Part shown: positions 31,169-43,931 of the stretch, piece by piece
How positions within the stretch are numbered: position 1 is the first letter of the stretch
Layout: each line of letters begins with the position of its first letter
Assembly: GCF_020379485.1 (NCBI RefSeq)
Contig: NC_063442.1
Coordinates: forward strand, 10,689,509 to 10,753,508
DNA: 64,000 nucleotides
Origin: Brassica napus
Lineage: Eukaryota; Streptophyta; Magnoliopsida; Brassicales; Brassicaceae
Direction: 5' to 3'
The notes under the pieces: model-generated
The model's input: the letters and a program-made list of their open reading frames with translations, nothing else
The model's database searches: none
What the model was told of the DNA's origin: nothing
Translations under genes and position numbers: made by a program

Positions 31169-34100
31169 TTATTTCTCCATCTTGATACTTTTTCCGCGTT
31201 GCCTTTTCGATGTCGAGGTGTGTTCAGGAACATCATCTTTAAGCGCTTGGGATCGCTTAGAAGTTGGTGTTTTTAAAGTCTCAGAACTTTCCTCACCGTC
31301 AGTCAGGAGAGATATGTGCTGAAAAATCATAAGTACAGTTATTTATAGAATTTATAAGCAATCAATCATATAGGTTACTAATTTAATAAATAGAATAAAA
31401 TACATCATCCACAGTGAGGGTGGTATCAAGCGCAGACTTAGTCTCTGAATGTGAAGCAACCATTAGCATATTGCTGATAGACCAAACCTTTGCAACTTTG
31501 TAACTTTTAGATCCATAAGCAACATTGTTCTTTTCAATGATAACACCAAACTTATATGTCTTTCCGATAACATCTCTAAGTGACTGGGGCAACATCTCTG
31601 GATCTTCAATCTAGAGAAACAATCACGAAATTAGTGCTGTCAATTATGAGAATAGCATAAATATACATTACAATTATGATTTAGAATTTACCTCGTTCAA
31701 TGATCCTTTAAGGACTTTTTCAGCACTTTCTACTATAATTCCATTTGCAATGGAATCAAGAAGCATGAATTTGGTGGTTCCTGTATCGTCCTTTAGCAGC
31801 AGGTGAACCTTAAATCTTAAAAATCAAAAGACAGTTATAGAATGAGTTTACAAAGGACACGATTAATCAAATATTAATGACGCAAAGAAATATATTCACA
31901 TACTTAGGGGTCACATTAGTAACATTGTCATTGCATTTTTCACACCAAAACAGAGGGGATGCCAATTCCTTCCCAGATGTGATGTATCTTTGATTAACTT
32001 TATAAGTTTTAGTGTTGCATATGTCACATCCAAAGTAATACCAACCGAAATCGGTATCTACAGCATAGATTGTACACACAACCTTGCATTTCCCAATCTG
32101 AGAAGAATATATAGATTAAAAAACCAAAAAAAAAATAGTTATGAAACCTTAAAATAATTAAAATCAGAGCAAAAAAACAAACCTGTGTAGAAGTCAATAA
32201 TTCGGCCACGGTTTTATCATCATACTTAGGCCTGGGCATTCGGAGTCCCAATTGGGTTTCGGTTTTATCCAATCGGGTTTTGGTTTTTCGGGTTTATCAA
32301 AATTAGCCCCATTCGGATTATATGAAAGTTCGGTTCGGGACCGGTTCGGGTTCTATCGGGTTCGGATCGGGGTTAGTAAATCTTCAAAGAACCGGTACAA
32401 CCCAATATACTTTCGGGTTCGGGTCCCAATAGGTTTTTCGGTTTAAAAGTACCTGATTTTACCTATTTTATAACCAAAACATGAGTAAAATTGGTTCTTC
32501 AGTTTTAAAATACTTGATTTGTACCTATTTTGTAACCAAAACTTAAGTAAAATCGATTCAAAAATAAAGAACATCAACCGTGATCATTCAAAATTAAACG
32601 AAAAGTAAACATATTTACTGATAAAAAAAACCAAATAAATAAAAGCATAAAACGAAAATCAAGTTCTCATGAAATGAAAAACATTGTTTAACGGAAAAAA
32701 AATCAAAATCTAAATACTTAAATATTCAACGGCCATCTTTAAACATCAACCTTCATGTAATAGAACCACCAATATTCATCTAATAGATAAGTATTTTAGA
32801 TGTTCAATATTTCTTAGTGTATTTTGGATACATATTAGGAATCGAGATTATGTTTGGTACAAGGTCTTTTCGAGGTTTTGAATGTTTCGGGTTCTATCGG
32901 ATATCCATTTAGATTCGGGTTCGGTTCGGATAATACCCATAACCCAAAATACCATAAAACAAGATCCATTCGGTATTTACATCGGGTTCGGATCGGTTCG
33001 GATTTATTTTTATCGGATCGGATTCGGTTCGGGTTTTCGGGTTCGGTTTATTTGCCCAGCCCTAATCATACTGATCCCAGGTTTCAATTTTGATCACCTT
33101 AGTCTCGTGACGAGCCATCTGATTGTTAGGATCGTTGGATTCAACAATTGACATGTTTGCTGTATCACACTTAAACCTGGCCATGTCATTGTTAATTAAA
33201 ATTTTATTTTAAAATGGTAAGTCATAAAATCTAAAAGAGCTACGTAAAAACGTTAAAGAGTACAAAATAACTAACATTTCTTTCAATGCAGCACTCTCCT
33301 CTATTGGTGGATTGATCAATAACTGAGAGGTATCAAAAACATTTGAAATTTGGAGTTTACCTAAAGCAGATATATATATATATATCATTATTTAATAATA
33401 AGATAAAAAAGATTAACTTAATTTATTTAAGAACAGTAAAGGATATTTACTTCTAAATGATCCAATTTTTGCAAATCGGATCAAACATACAACCACTCCC
33501 AATTGTGCATCTTCTATATATGATTCCAAAGTATCAGCAAAGTTCCCCCAAAGACAACATGGTATGCGTTCATCACTACAAATAAATAGAAAATAGTTAA
33601 GTCAAAAATCTTTACGAATCATTAACTATAAAATGTAAACAATTTCATAGGTTATAACTTACTTTATGTCTCTGAGAGTGAATTCGATCTTCTTTTTCTC
33701 TTTCCCATTACTACATTGGAGAGTTAACTTTTCTCCAATATCTATGGCTTGCCCCACAACATCTAGATAATACAAAACAAACAATATATTAATAAACAAT
33801 AACTAAACATACTACAATAAAAAAAAACGTTTTAAAAATATACCAATTAAGAGATTGTTGTCTAGCTGTCCACTCAATATAGTTTCAAACTCAACTAAAT
33901 CCAGAAACATATCGATATTATTGTATTCGTATGGTTCAATTGAGGTGAACTTCATGAACGACAGCTTATAAGGATGATTGGTAGGTCGGTATCCACCTCC
34001 TGCTGGAGTTATCACGAAATTTTCTAGATTTTTCCATTCACCCACACGACAATCCGCACCCAAACTAAGCAAGTAGTTTTTTTTGCAAGATGCTTGAATT

Positions 34101-34364
34101 TTGTTTCCCTAAAATAATGAAAAACAGAGTTTTATTTAGTAAAACTGTTTTATCATAATTTGTGTATCGTTGGTTTAATATTATATATTCTTCTATCAAA
34201 AGCAGATCAAAATCATTTACCTTCTTGTCAGCAAAAATGATTTCCATGGTTTCACCGTATTCAGTGTGTTGTTTCCAGGTATGAAGGACCTTGACTTGGA
34301 CCCACCATTCAGGCTTGTACGGCCTGATATCGGACAGGTAAGAGAGCTTTGGTGTAGCTTTCAT
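31169..34364 (-). pseudogene. RPA70-like protein B of the Helitron, interrupted by a hAT element
   Basis: A paralogue of RPA-like gene A. It starts MKATPKLSYLSDIRPYKPEW with VQVKVLHTW (first OB fold), continues with WKNLENFVITPAGGGYRPTN, and has the C-terminal zinc ribbon WYYFGCDICNTKTY ... FWCEKCNDNVTNVTPK. Next come MLPQSLRDVIGKTYKFGVI and a lysine-rich tail ending KSIKMEK, stop at 31169-31171. One exon is split at 32227-33064 by a hAT-type element. Removing the element and one 8-bp copy restores a continuous frame in which a KIETWDQ-type segment runs into YDDKTVAELLTSTQ. Without excision the protein is probably truncated, so it is called a pseudogene, of recent origin because the rest of the frame is intact. 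Confidence 0.72.
32219..33072. mobile_element. Non-autonomous hAT-type element nested in the Helitron RPA gene
   Basis: The 8-base word atcatact is duplicated at 32219-32226 and 33065-33072. The 838-bp insert begins taggcctgggca and ends tgcccagcccta, terminal inverted repeats matching at 11 of 12 positions. Eight-base duplications with short imperfect inverted ends point to the hAT superfamily. The interior is rich in 'ttcgggttcgg' and 'cggttcggg' words, including inverted ones, and has no transposase. The insertion is in coding sequence, so the order of events (Helitron first, hAT second) is certain. Confidence 0.85.
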
Positions 34365-34767
34365 TTTCGAGAAGGTTTGTTTTTTTACTACGGTGTAAGG
34401 TTGGGTATGAACAGTATTAGTTTATATAGGAAAGAGTGGAAACAATCACGCCATTCCTGAATTTGGGTTAGTTATAATACAAAATATACTTATCTTTTGA
34501 TTCTGCCAATATGTTGAGATTTTGTTCGGAGAATATACTTTCATAATATAAATTAGTTGTTATTGTGCGAATTTTCCAAGATACCGCGCCATTTAATTAA
34601 GGACAAAATTAGTTTACTATCATTAAATAATAAATATCCATGAATCGTGGAACATCAATCAATATCTTTATTATCATTAATAATAAATATGCAGTGGCAG
34701 TCTACTGTAAATACTTTTAAAGTCTAAGGGGATATCAAAAAAAAGGCTGCTGTTTTAATTGTATTGA
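34365..34767. other. Helitron 5' region and promoter of RPA-like gene B
   Basis: Upstream sequence of the first Helitron gene, ending at the proposed 5' boundary (TC on the minus strand at 34766-34767). An alternative boundary is the TC of 'tctacacgaaat' twelve bases further out, but there the neighbouring host base would be T rather than A. Confidence 0.55.
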
Positions 34768-35288
34768 TATTTCGTGTAGAATTAAAATATAAATCCGAGA
34801 AATAACCGATTTCTGCCAATTCCATCGAACCAACATCAAACCAAACCCGGGAACATCAAACCAAAACCGGGAATTGGTATTTATTAGTTGTACCGGTACG
34901 AAGCTACCATTCTACATTTTCTGCAGGCTTTACACGTGTCAACATATCTGACTGTCTTCTCCCCCTTTGATTTTTTTTCTTTCATTCGATTCCTTAGCTC
35001 GTCGATTAGAGACTACCGTCGTTACTTCGCCGCGGATTCTTCACCGGAATCAGGTATTTGATACGTTATCCGGAGAATCTCTTTCATTTTATCTATTCTC
35101 TTTCGCAGATGCTTTAGAAGTTAGATTGATCTCAGATCAAAGCTTTCTCTAAAAGCGAATCTCATCTCGTTTCGTTGACCTCCCGATCGATTCTGATACC
35201 TTCCGTGATCTTCTTCATCACAGTAGATCTACGTTCTCACAGCTTCGATTCGATTGTTTCTTCCTCCTGATATCTGTTTTGGAACACA
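34768..35288 (+). promoter_or_regulatory. Upstream region and 5' UTR intron zone of ARPC3
   Basis: Host sequence between the Helitron and the ARPC3 start. The C/T-rich stretch 34960-35280 looks like a transcribed leader with 'cgattccttagctcgtcg' and 'cagatg' elements. The promoter may have been altered by the Helitron landing about 500 bp before the start codon. No defined box is called. Confidence 0.4.
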
Positions 35289-36044
35289 ATGGTACGAATA
35301 TTCAATTCGAATGCACTGATTGTAGCTTGTTAACTCTATGAGACTCATTTGATTCATAAACGATCTTTCTCAGGTATATCACTCGAGCTTTGTGGAAGAA
35401 GAAGGGATAACAAAGGCGTGTGGCTGTCCTTTGCTTCCTCTCAAGAGCCACATCAAGGGTCCTGCACCTGTTTCAGAACAAGGTATTCATCATCTTCGAA
35501 TGTAGGAAACGAAAGATCATTTACATGATTGTTGTTTATATATATGCAGATAGGACTGATATAGTGGATGAGGCAATCACGTTCTTCCGCGCGAATGTCT
35601 TCTTCACAAACTTTCCTATCAAAAGTCCTGCTGATAAGCTCCTTATTTACTTGACCTTCTACATAAACGTGGCGTTGAAGAGGCTCGAAGGGTGTAGAAC
35701 ACTGGCTGTTGGAACTAAGGCGATTATCAACTTGGGTTTAGAGGATATCCCTGTTCCTGGGGAAACTGGGTTTCCGTTTCCTGGTCTCTTTTCACTTCCT
35801 TCGTCCCAGGAAGAAGCAGGTAAATGTTAATAGGTCTGTTTTTGATCCTCACTGGTAACTAACTCTTGAGTCCTCTTGTTTTGTTGGCTTCAAAATGTCA
35901 GATCTTTTCAGGAACTATCTGAAGCAGGTTCGAGAGGAGACTAGTGGGAGGCTACTGAGTGTAGCGTATAGAGCTAATGGGACACCGAACAAATGGTGGC
36001 TTGCATTCGCCAAGAGGAAATTTATCAACGTGGTTCTCCTCTAA
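35289..36044 (+). CDS. ARPC3: Actin-related protein 2/3 complex subunit 3 (p21-Arc)
   Basis: ARPC3 is the 21-kDa subunit of the Arp2/3 complex, which nucleates branched actin filaments; in plants it supports trichome and pavement-cell shape. Exons: 35289-35291 (the ATG alone), 35374-35482, 35550-35819, 35902-36044. They encode 174 residues, exactly the family length. The protein reads MVYHSSFVEEEGITKACGCP at the start, then VDEAITFFRANVFFTNFPI, LLIYLTFYINVALKRLEG and GETGFPFPGLFSLP, and ends with NKWWLAFAKRKFINVVLL. The one-codon first exon is confirmed by the next exon starting at Val-Tyr-His. It corresponds to At1g60430 and follows PANK1 in the same order, with the Helitron between. A second intron and UTR sequence follow the stop. 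Confidence 0.95.
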
Positions 36045-36510
36045 ATCTTCATCACTGGTAAGTTTTGAAACAGCTTAGATCCACCTTAATTTGTGTTTTG
36101 AGTTAAGACATACCAGTTAGCTTATCTTAGAACAGCCTCAGTCTCTGCATTTCAAGCTTATAAAGCTCTTTTAGTCTGGTTTTTAAATAATGTAACAGTT
36201 GTTATTCTTCATTCATTGCAGCTCCATTACAAACGAAGGATTCCCAAGCCATTCGAGATCATGAGCACTTTCGCCTTTAGCTGAAAATTTTGTATTAGAG
36301 AAGAAAGGTTTCTCTCTGGGTCTCTATATATACATAGATATACGTAAGACTGTAAGAGTTTGTGACAGACTGACAGTGTAGTATTATTTCATACGACTGT
36401 TTGGTGATACAAGGTCAAAGTTACCGAGAAATCGTTTGTTATTACTTTAGATTAGCAGAGATCATGTCCAAAGTATTCATAATATACACAACTTTGTTTG
36501 AACCTACCAG

Positions 36511-37000
36511 GCATTGGTGCACACGTTTCCATCGCAAACCCAACCATCAATATACTTGCCACCACCTTCTTTCACAGCCTCAACGCCGGTTGCTTTTGTC
36601 TTCTTTTTCAGAGCGATGAAAATCAAAGTCGCATTTGTGGCAGTTAAACCAAATTTTGCCCCTCTTCCTCACGCTTATCACATGTGCAAGTAAACCTTAG
36701 CAAGAATCAGCTCTTAAGCTACTCTTATGCCTATCCTATCTTACTTAGCTTCAATTTCTTTGAAACGTTCCTCACTAAGATGGTAAGCATCAGCTCCGTT
36801 GGCTCCCGCAAGGTCCCTTTCTTCTTTTGTTACAGTTTTTCCTAGTTGGTCTTGGAGCAGCTAACATTGACGATTTCATGGGATCACCAGATGATTCCGG
36901 GTCACAGACATTGGAGATGAAGAAAAACTCAAAAGCTTCATTCTTGTCGTGCTTTGTCGTAAAAGAAATTACAGCACGGATGACCAAAGTAAGCTGATAA
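36511..37000 (-). pseudogene. Decayed nucleoredoxin (NRX1-like) remnant, C-terminal part
   Basis: On the minus strand, broken frames spell pieces of a plant nucleoredoxin in order: KHDKNEAFEFFFIS (thioredoxin-fold core), KTVTKEERDLAGANGADAYH, EERFKEIEAK, a CDKREEEG piece, then CHKCDFDFIALKKKTKATG and DGWVCDGNVCTNA, the DC1 zinc-finger tail. Between these are stops, frameshifts and deletions, including loss of most of the third thioredoxin-like domain and of the N-terminal two thirds. It is therefore a relic, not a gene. In Arabidopsis NRX1 (At1g60420) is the neighbour of ARPC3 (At1g60430), so this is the ancestral copy decaying in place. Active copies are expected elsewhere in the genome. Confidence 0.8.
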
Positions 37001-37530
37001 GTACAAAAGAAAGTCAAAATTTCAAAGGTTAGTAGTTCAGATCGGCGTCAAAGAACAATGTTTAATTACCGAGGCAAGAAGTAATATATTTAGGAACGCC
37101 ATGCAAAGTGTTGGATTACAACCAACTAGCTAGGGTGTAAATTGTACTATCAAACAATTCGGGGAAAACTTAAAATAGTTTCAAAATTTTGGGGCTCAAA
37201 AACCTTAACTTTCATCAACACTTAAATAATTTACTTTCGGATTGTTATCTCATTTTTTTTTTTGAATTTTCAAGGCTGGGAAAAAAATGGAAATTACCGA
37301 AACAGGGACTAGATGGTAATTTTCACGTGAGCTAGTGAAAAATGGAAACTAAACAACGGCTATATTTGATGACGATCATAGTACGATTTGGTTGCAAGGA
37401 GAGAGACCAGATAGTTATTTAGTGTAAACACAACACAACCATTCTTCCTCTCACTTTCTCTTCTCTCATACTCAATTCTCAAACTCGCTCTCTCTCTCAG
37501 AACTTGATTTTTCTAATACCTCAGACCAAG

Positions 37531-38379
37531 ATGAATACGTATTACGGCGATCTCACGGAGACGTGGTCAAATTTCTCTCTCTTGGTGGATACTGCGGCTT
37601 TGCTGCACGAACAAGAACACAAGCCAACATGTTACACGGAGAAGAAGAAGACCGTATCTCGAAAAGAAGAAGACGAACATAGAATGAAGAGAATCTTCCA
37701 TCTTTTCCGAAGAAAACCAAGATCATCATCCGTAAAGAAACCTCTTCAAAACCCTAACGGTGCTTCCACTTCTTCACAACTCTTCGATCTTAACAAGATT
37801 CCTTCAGATAAAAACCCTAGTTCCCTATCGACTTCCTCCTCGTGCCTAACAGAGAACAACAACACAAGCAGCCGCAAGAGACGTGCCGTGCAAGAAAGAA
37901 ATCAACGCTGTTTCAAGAAAGCAAAGGTGTCACCTTTATTCACATGGGAGGGGAAAGACACGCCGGATTGGATGATCCAGTTGATGAGAAGCACGAAAGG
38001 AGCTGCAGACCCGATGCTTATCTTCGAGAAGACTCTGTTCGAAACCGATGTCAAACCAAGCCAGAGCCGTCTCTCGATCCCTTTCCACAAACTGATACGT
38101 AACGACTTCCTGACACTGGCTGAGTCGAGAATCATCGAGGAAGACATCAGCAACAGAGAAAAGATGGGTTTGGGAGCGGTTCTTGTCGATCAAGGCAGCA
38201 AGAAGTGGGGTGTGTTTCTCAAGAGATGGGAGATGAATGGTTCTTGGAACTACGCTTTGGTTTGTGGGTGGAACGATGTTGTGAAGGCTAATGGATTGAA
38301 AGATGGAGACAGCATTAGTCTTTGGTCTTTCAGGTGCCGAGGAGTCCTCTGTTTTGCTCTTGTTCCTCTTCCCATGTGA
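37531..38379 (+). CDS. B3-domain (DUF313-type) putative transcription factor
   Basis: A single-exon gene of 282 residues. The start is the first ATG (MNTYYGDLTETW), following a CT-rich leader. The N-terminal half is low-complexity and basic (MKRIFHLFRRKPRSSS, later KRRAVQERNQRCFKKAK, a likely nuclear localisation signal) and contains LFDLNKIP, resembling an EAR-type repression motif (LxLxL-like, DLN). The C-terminal 130 residues form a plant B3-type fold of the DUF313 subgroup: TPDWMIQLMRSTKGAADPML, RLSIPFHKL, EKMGLGAVLVDQGSKKWGVF, LKRWEMNGSWNYALVCGWND, ANGLKDGDSISLWSFRC. Such proteins are nuclear and poorly characterised. It has two damaged relatives just downstream (39885-41640), so it was locally duplicated. 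Confidence 0.88.
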   Translation: MNTYYGDLTETWSNFSLLVDTAALLHEQEHKPTCYTEKKKTVSRKEEDEHRMKRIFHLFRRKPRSSSVKKPLQNPNGASTSSQLFDLNKIPSDKNPSSLSTSSSCLTENNNTSSRKRRAVQERNQRCFKKAKVSPLFTWEGKDTPDWMIQLMRSTKGAADPMLIFEKTLFETDVKPSQSRLSIPFHKLIRNDFLTLAESRIIEEDISNREKMGLGAVLVDQGSKKWGVFLKRWEMNGSWNYALVCGWNDVVKANGLKDGDSISLWSFRCRGVLCFALVPLPM

Positions 38380-39884
38380 CAGAGTTAGAGCTCTTCTTTT
38401 GCTTTCTCTGTGATAACTTCTTTTAGTTGAGACGATTTTGTAGGTTTTGGTACAGTTGTGTTTGATCTTACAACACCTTGTTGGGTTTACCTCAAGTGAT
38501 TTTTAGTTGTTGCCTGATTCTGTACTATGATTTGATGTCTTAAAAGTTTCAGTTTATTGATAGTTTTTATTTATCTGACATGAATCTTGATGAATGAAAC
38601 GGATTTTAACTCAGTTTAGTTGTATAAACAGCTAGAACAATATAAAACCAGCAACAAAAGTTTGGCAAAAGTATATATAGTCTCTAAAGTACATAGTGAA
38701 CCGTCAAACAACCAAGTGCCAGAGTTGAATTATGAATATATACAGTCTTCGGCTTCGGCCAAGTCTTGTTTTCTACCAATTATTTCCTCAATGGCTCTTT
38801 CTGCTGCATTGACTAGCATTCATTGAATTCTTTCTTACATGGAAGTAGTTAAACTCTATCAAACTGATAAGCCAAAGAAGATATCACAGAAACTTGAGAA
38901 ATGTTTGAGCGGGAACATCAAACCGACAAATATAGCAAAGCACAGCGCGCAAGAAGTAAAATCAGGGTAGGAGTATTGAACGTTGGAGACTGGTTGAGCA
39001 TGAAAATGCACAAAGGCTATAAGAGAAGCGTTTCTATCCCAAGTAAACGTATTTCTTATTCGGGTCTCTCTAATCACCACGATCTATTAACCAGCATGTT
39101 AAGAACCCACAAAAGCTTAACACATATTATTAGCGAACCAATCTGAAGTTTTAAGCTAAGTTCTTAAAGAAGAACACAAAGTTTTAAGTACTAAAAGAAC
39201 AGATTTCAAAATATAACATTCATCCCAAAAATGTTTTTTCTGTTAATTAAAGTCAATTTTAAGTATATTATAAGCCATGCGTATAAAAAAAATTAGGGTT
39301 TAGCATTTAGAAGATGGGTTGGGTTTATATACTTTTAGAAATAATTTTCAAATTTTTATAAATGATTTAATATGATTAATTTTGAGTTTTTTTCATCACA
39401 AAATTAGGGTTTAGTATTTAGAAGATGGGGTTGGGTTTATATACTTTTAGAAATAATTTTCAAATTTTTATAAATGATTTAATATGATTAATTTTGAGTT
39501 TTTTCCATAGTGTAATTATGAAATTGGTTATCATAAAGGTAAATTTGAAAAGTAGTAGTAAAATTAATAAAATTTCCCCATTTTAAAGATATTTTCCAAC
39601 TGTATATTTTAATTTTAAATATTTTTCCTTTTATTATTTATATCGTTTGGAAAAATATAATGAAAAAAGGAAAAAAAATTATAAATCTGATTAAAAACTG
39701 TTAAATTATTTAGCAAAAAAAAAACTGTTAAATCAAAACGAAAAATTATTAATCTGATTAAAAACTGTATTAATATGTAGAAAGGGTATATTTCCTGAAC
39801 TTTTCGTAAAATTGGCCTATTTTCATTAATAAAACTTTTTATTCATTATCCATATCAAAGTAAAAAAGGAAGTTGGCTAATCAC
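38380..39884. other. Intergenic with a two-copy 111-bp tandem repeat
   Basis: 3' UTR of the B3 gene, then AT-rich sequence. A 111-bp unit starting 'aattagggtttag' occurs at 39291-39401 and 39402-39512 with only a few differences. No gene is recognised. Confidence 0.7.
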
Positions 39885-40762
<878 letters not shown>

Positions 40763-40804
40763 AGAAGGCAAGATGTGGAAGCACAGTTACTTAAAGCAAG
40801 ATGA

Positions 40805-40950
40805 ATGTTGTTGTTTCTGATTGTAACTTGGAATTGATGAATGTTTTGACATGAATATGTTTTGTGTTAACAATTTCAATTTGTTTGATGTTTACTTTTA
40901 TCTTGTTGACTTAAATATCTGAATTTAACTCGGTCTTCTTGTAAACTTGT
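40805..40950 (+). repeat. B3-gene 3' UTR-like sequence after the CDC5 fragment
   Basis: 'gttgtttctgatt', 'tttgacatgaatatgttttg' and 'gaatttaactcggtctt' align in order with the trailers at about 41440-41590 and 38505-38620, which follow B3 coding sequence. It shows that the CDC5 piece is bracketed by B3-derived flanks. Confidence 0.6.
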
Positions 40951-41084
40951 TGCCAACTTGGCAAGCATATGATCTTCAACTGTCATAGCTTTTCTACCTG
41001 TTATTTTGATGCATACTTGTGTTCCCCTTCACACTTGATAGCTCGTTCTTGATTTTGTCATTCGTGTTGTATGAATTGCTGATA

Positions 41085-41640
41085 GTTTGTTTTAAGTTCT
41101 GGAATGGTGGATGCGTTTGCTACATGTTTAGTGTAACAACAGCGAAAAAATGGGTGTGGGAACAGTTCTCGTGGATCAACGAAGTGAAAAGTAGGGTGTG
41201 ATTCTGAAGAGTTGTAACCTGCATTACGTTTTTGCTTGTGGGTGGAACGATATTGTTAAGGCCAACGGATTGAAAGACGGCTATGTCTTTCAGATGTAAC
41301 TGAGTAGCTCTTCCTCTCCCCTCTTATAACTGTTCTTGAAATCTTATTACAGGCGATTCTCTTGGTCTAGTGACTTTACTGAATTCTAATTAACAAGGTT
41401 AGGGTTTTACTTGTTGGGTTTTATCTCTTTAGTAAGTTGTTTCTGATTCTTAACTATATATGATTTGATGATACTTTGACATGAATGTGTTTTTGTTTTT
41501 GTTTTTGCTAACAGTTTGTTTGTTTGATAGTTTCATTCATACATATGACATGAATATGTTGATGTCAGAATCTGATTTTAACTTGGTCTTTGTATAAAGA
41601 ACGAACATAAAAAATACAAAACCAGGAACAAAAACTTGTT
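41085..41640 (+). pseudogene. Truncated B3-domain gene copy
   Basis: 'gcgaaaaaatgggtgtggga' through 'ggctatgtctttcagatgta' is the B3 3' coding end: it matches EKMGLGAVLVDQGSKKWGV and CGWNDVVKANGLKDG of the intact gene, with the 'aagtaggg' stop, shifted frames and a missing ISLWSFRC. The following 300 bases match the intact gene's 3' UTR. Only about the last 75 codons are present, so it is non-functional. Confidence 0.8.
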
Positions 41641-41869
41641 GAATTCTGATCTTATACCGTGGATGCAACAAGACCAAGACAAATCTCTCGTGACAAGAAA
41701 TACCACGCCAACAATAAGACATGATATCCAAAAAGCTATTGTCCAATCTACCATCAGAGATTTCCTTGATGAGTTCAGATGATAGAGATTTCACTAGCTC
41801 TATGAGTGTAGTGTATGTGAATCCATTTGGTAACTATCCCATTGTTCTTCATTTTCTAGAATAACTTGT

Positions 41870-42400
41870 TTGTTTCAGGCTCCACGCTTGTGAGGGAGAG
41901 ACTAGAAAATAAATCATAGGCTTCATCTACCTTATTACCTTTCACATTCTATGGATGATGATGTTGTACTTCAAGTCAATTCTCCTCTTTGCAATAACCT
42001 CAAACATTTCCCAATGCCTTTTCCCTGTTTCGCATTAGTGCATAGAGACCGTTAAGCCTGGTGTTATCAATTAGTCAATTACCATATTAAGGCACGCACC
42101 ATGGGACGTCGTCTCTTGGAAAAGGTCTTGGGCCGTATATAGTTCACTCACTTGACAGAACTTCTTTTAGACATGTCATGGAGAAATTCCACCCCACCGT
42201 TCACTTGCTTATCCCTACAACATCCGTCTATGAGAATTTAAAGTCACTATATGTTTTGAGGAGCAACATCGATCACTGAGTTATAAGCGTATGGTATCAG
42301 GAAATATACCCCTACCGAGCAACTCTTTGTATAATTCTCCAGCCTCCAGTAACTTCTCTTCTTTGAAAGTTACAATATTAGGAATGATTTCCCTTTTTAC
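41870..42400 (-). pseudogene. Degenerate PPR-repeat gene fragment
   Basis: Read on the minus strand, pieces resemble the pentatricopeptide repeats of the P-class fertility-restorer-like family: AGELYKELLGRGIFPDTI at about 42300-42350, then (frame change) YNSVID, and further on LYALMRNREKAL, VIAKRRIDLKYNIIIH, and GNKVDEAYDLFSSLSL near 41890-41960. Stops and frameshifts separate them. PPR proteins bind organellar RNA; this copy cannot. Confidence 0.6.
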
Positions 42401-42569
42401 TCATTATCACTCAATAGTTCTTCAGCACCGCTCCATCTAAAAATCTACACGAATAGAAACAACCATATTACAGTTGTAGCTTTTTTTTTGTGTGCACGTC
42501 ACACGGTTGTAGCTAAAAAAACATTCGGTTCCCTCGCCTGCAAAACTTCCTTTGCTCAAAGAAATTAGA

Positions 42570-43931
42570 CTCTTTGGAATTTTTTTTTTTTTGGTAAAAA
42601 TGTAAAGATATTATTATCAAATTTTTTCGTTTTTGACAGAATTACAAAGATAACAAGAAACAGAGAAAAGAAAATAAAATCCTAAAAACAGATTCAATCT
42701 AGCGATTACAAGGCAGACACAACAAACCGCAACTGCAAACCCGAAGCTCAACCAAGTCCACACCAACATCTTGCCACAAAAGGTTGAGCCAAGTTCAACC
42801 GAGAGTCGGACTCCGGTAATTTTGGCCTCCCCGGTGATCCGCTCTTAAAAATAATAGCCCAACCGAGAACAGCTCGCCGAGGGCTTCATAGCACCCGCCT
42901 ACAAGAACAGACAGCAACAGAAGAGGTCTAACACCCGCAACAACCAAACCGAGCATTATTAGGCCCAGACACGACCTATACAAGATGTCGGTCCGAGTAA
43001 AAAAGGCCGCATTCTCCGTACTTCCAGCCCCGAACCCGACCTGCAAACAATTGACCCGTACACCACCACAAGAAGCTCAAGCGAGCCATTATGGTGCTGG
43101 GATGTGAGCGAAGACCGAGCTTTAAGAAGTGGCGGTGAAAGACTCGAGAACCACCACCACACGCCCGTATTCGCCGAGAACCGATGGCTGAAATTGGTGC
43201 TGCAAGAATCGTGACGACGGATACGGAACCGTGAAGAGAAAGTTCAAAGGTGAGGAGGCACTGCTAACGGCCACTAAGACGGCATAGACCACCGCCGTTT
43301 AAACCACTGACAGAACCTACGCGAGCCGGTCACTGAGCTCGAGCACCAATCCCTGCATACTCAAGCCCAAAAACTCACCGCTGTGGTAGTGAGACCCACC
43401 AGCACACACCTTGGCTACGGAGAAGACCACCCTAGTTCGATGAACCAACAGTAACCCCCTCCCGAGCCGAAGAGAAACCTTAGATCTGAAGTAGTGAACC
43501 ACCGAAGATCCGGAGAAGACCCACCATCCTTTCTCCTCACTGACTGAGAACGCCCGGCGAGATCTAAGCGAGAACATCGATCTCAACCCTAGCCCCAAAA
43601 AGGGGATTGCAACCACAAACCACCGCTCGTCCTCCTCGCCGTGGACCCAGAGAAAGCTGAGAGAACACCAGAGACGACACCCCTCTGCAGCACAGAGCTT
43701 CTCCGAGATCAAACCCTAGCCCAGGACGACGAGCATATCGAAGGAGAGCAGGAAGATGGAGCGGCAGCCAACGGGAAACGAAAAAACCAAGAAGGAGGAG
43801 CCTCCGGTCGCCGGTACGCGCCGCCACGCGCCGTCCGGGCCGGAGAAAGCAAAGCTCTGTTTGTATCGCCTAGAGAGAAGGTGCAGGAGATAAGGTGGAG
43901 AAAGAAAGAGCGCCCTTTCCTCTTTGGAATT
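42570..43931 (-). mobile_element. GC-rich retroposon with poly(A) tail and 12-bp target duplications
   Basis: The word ctctttggaatt occurs at 42570-42581 and 43920-43931. The insert is on the minus strand: its A-tail shows as the T-run at 42580-42592 just inside the left duplication, preceded by an AT-rich 3' segment 'accaaaa' like that of the LINE at 9360. The body (42680-43915) is strikingly GC-rich compared with everything around it. No RT or other protein domain is visible; open frames in it are by-products of base composition. Probably a non-autonomous retroposon, perhaps the 5' UTR/ORF1 part of a LINE with an internal deletion. Confidence 0.72.
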
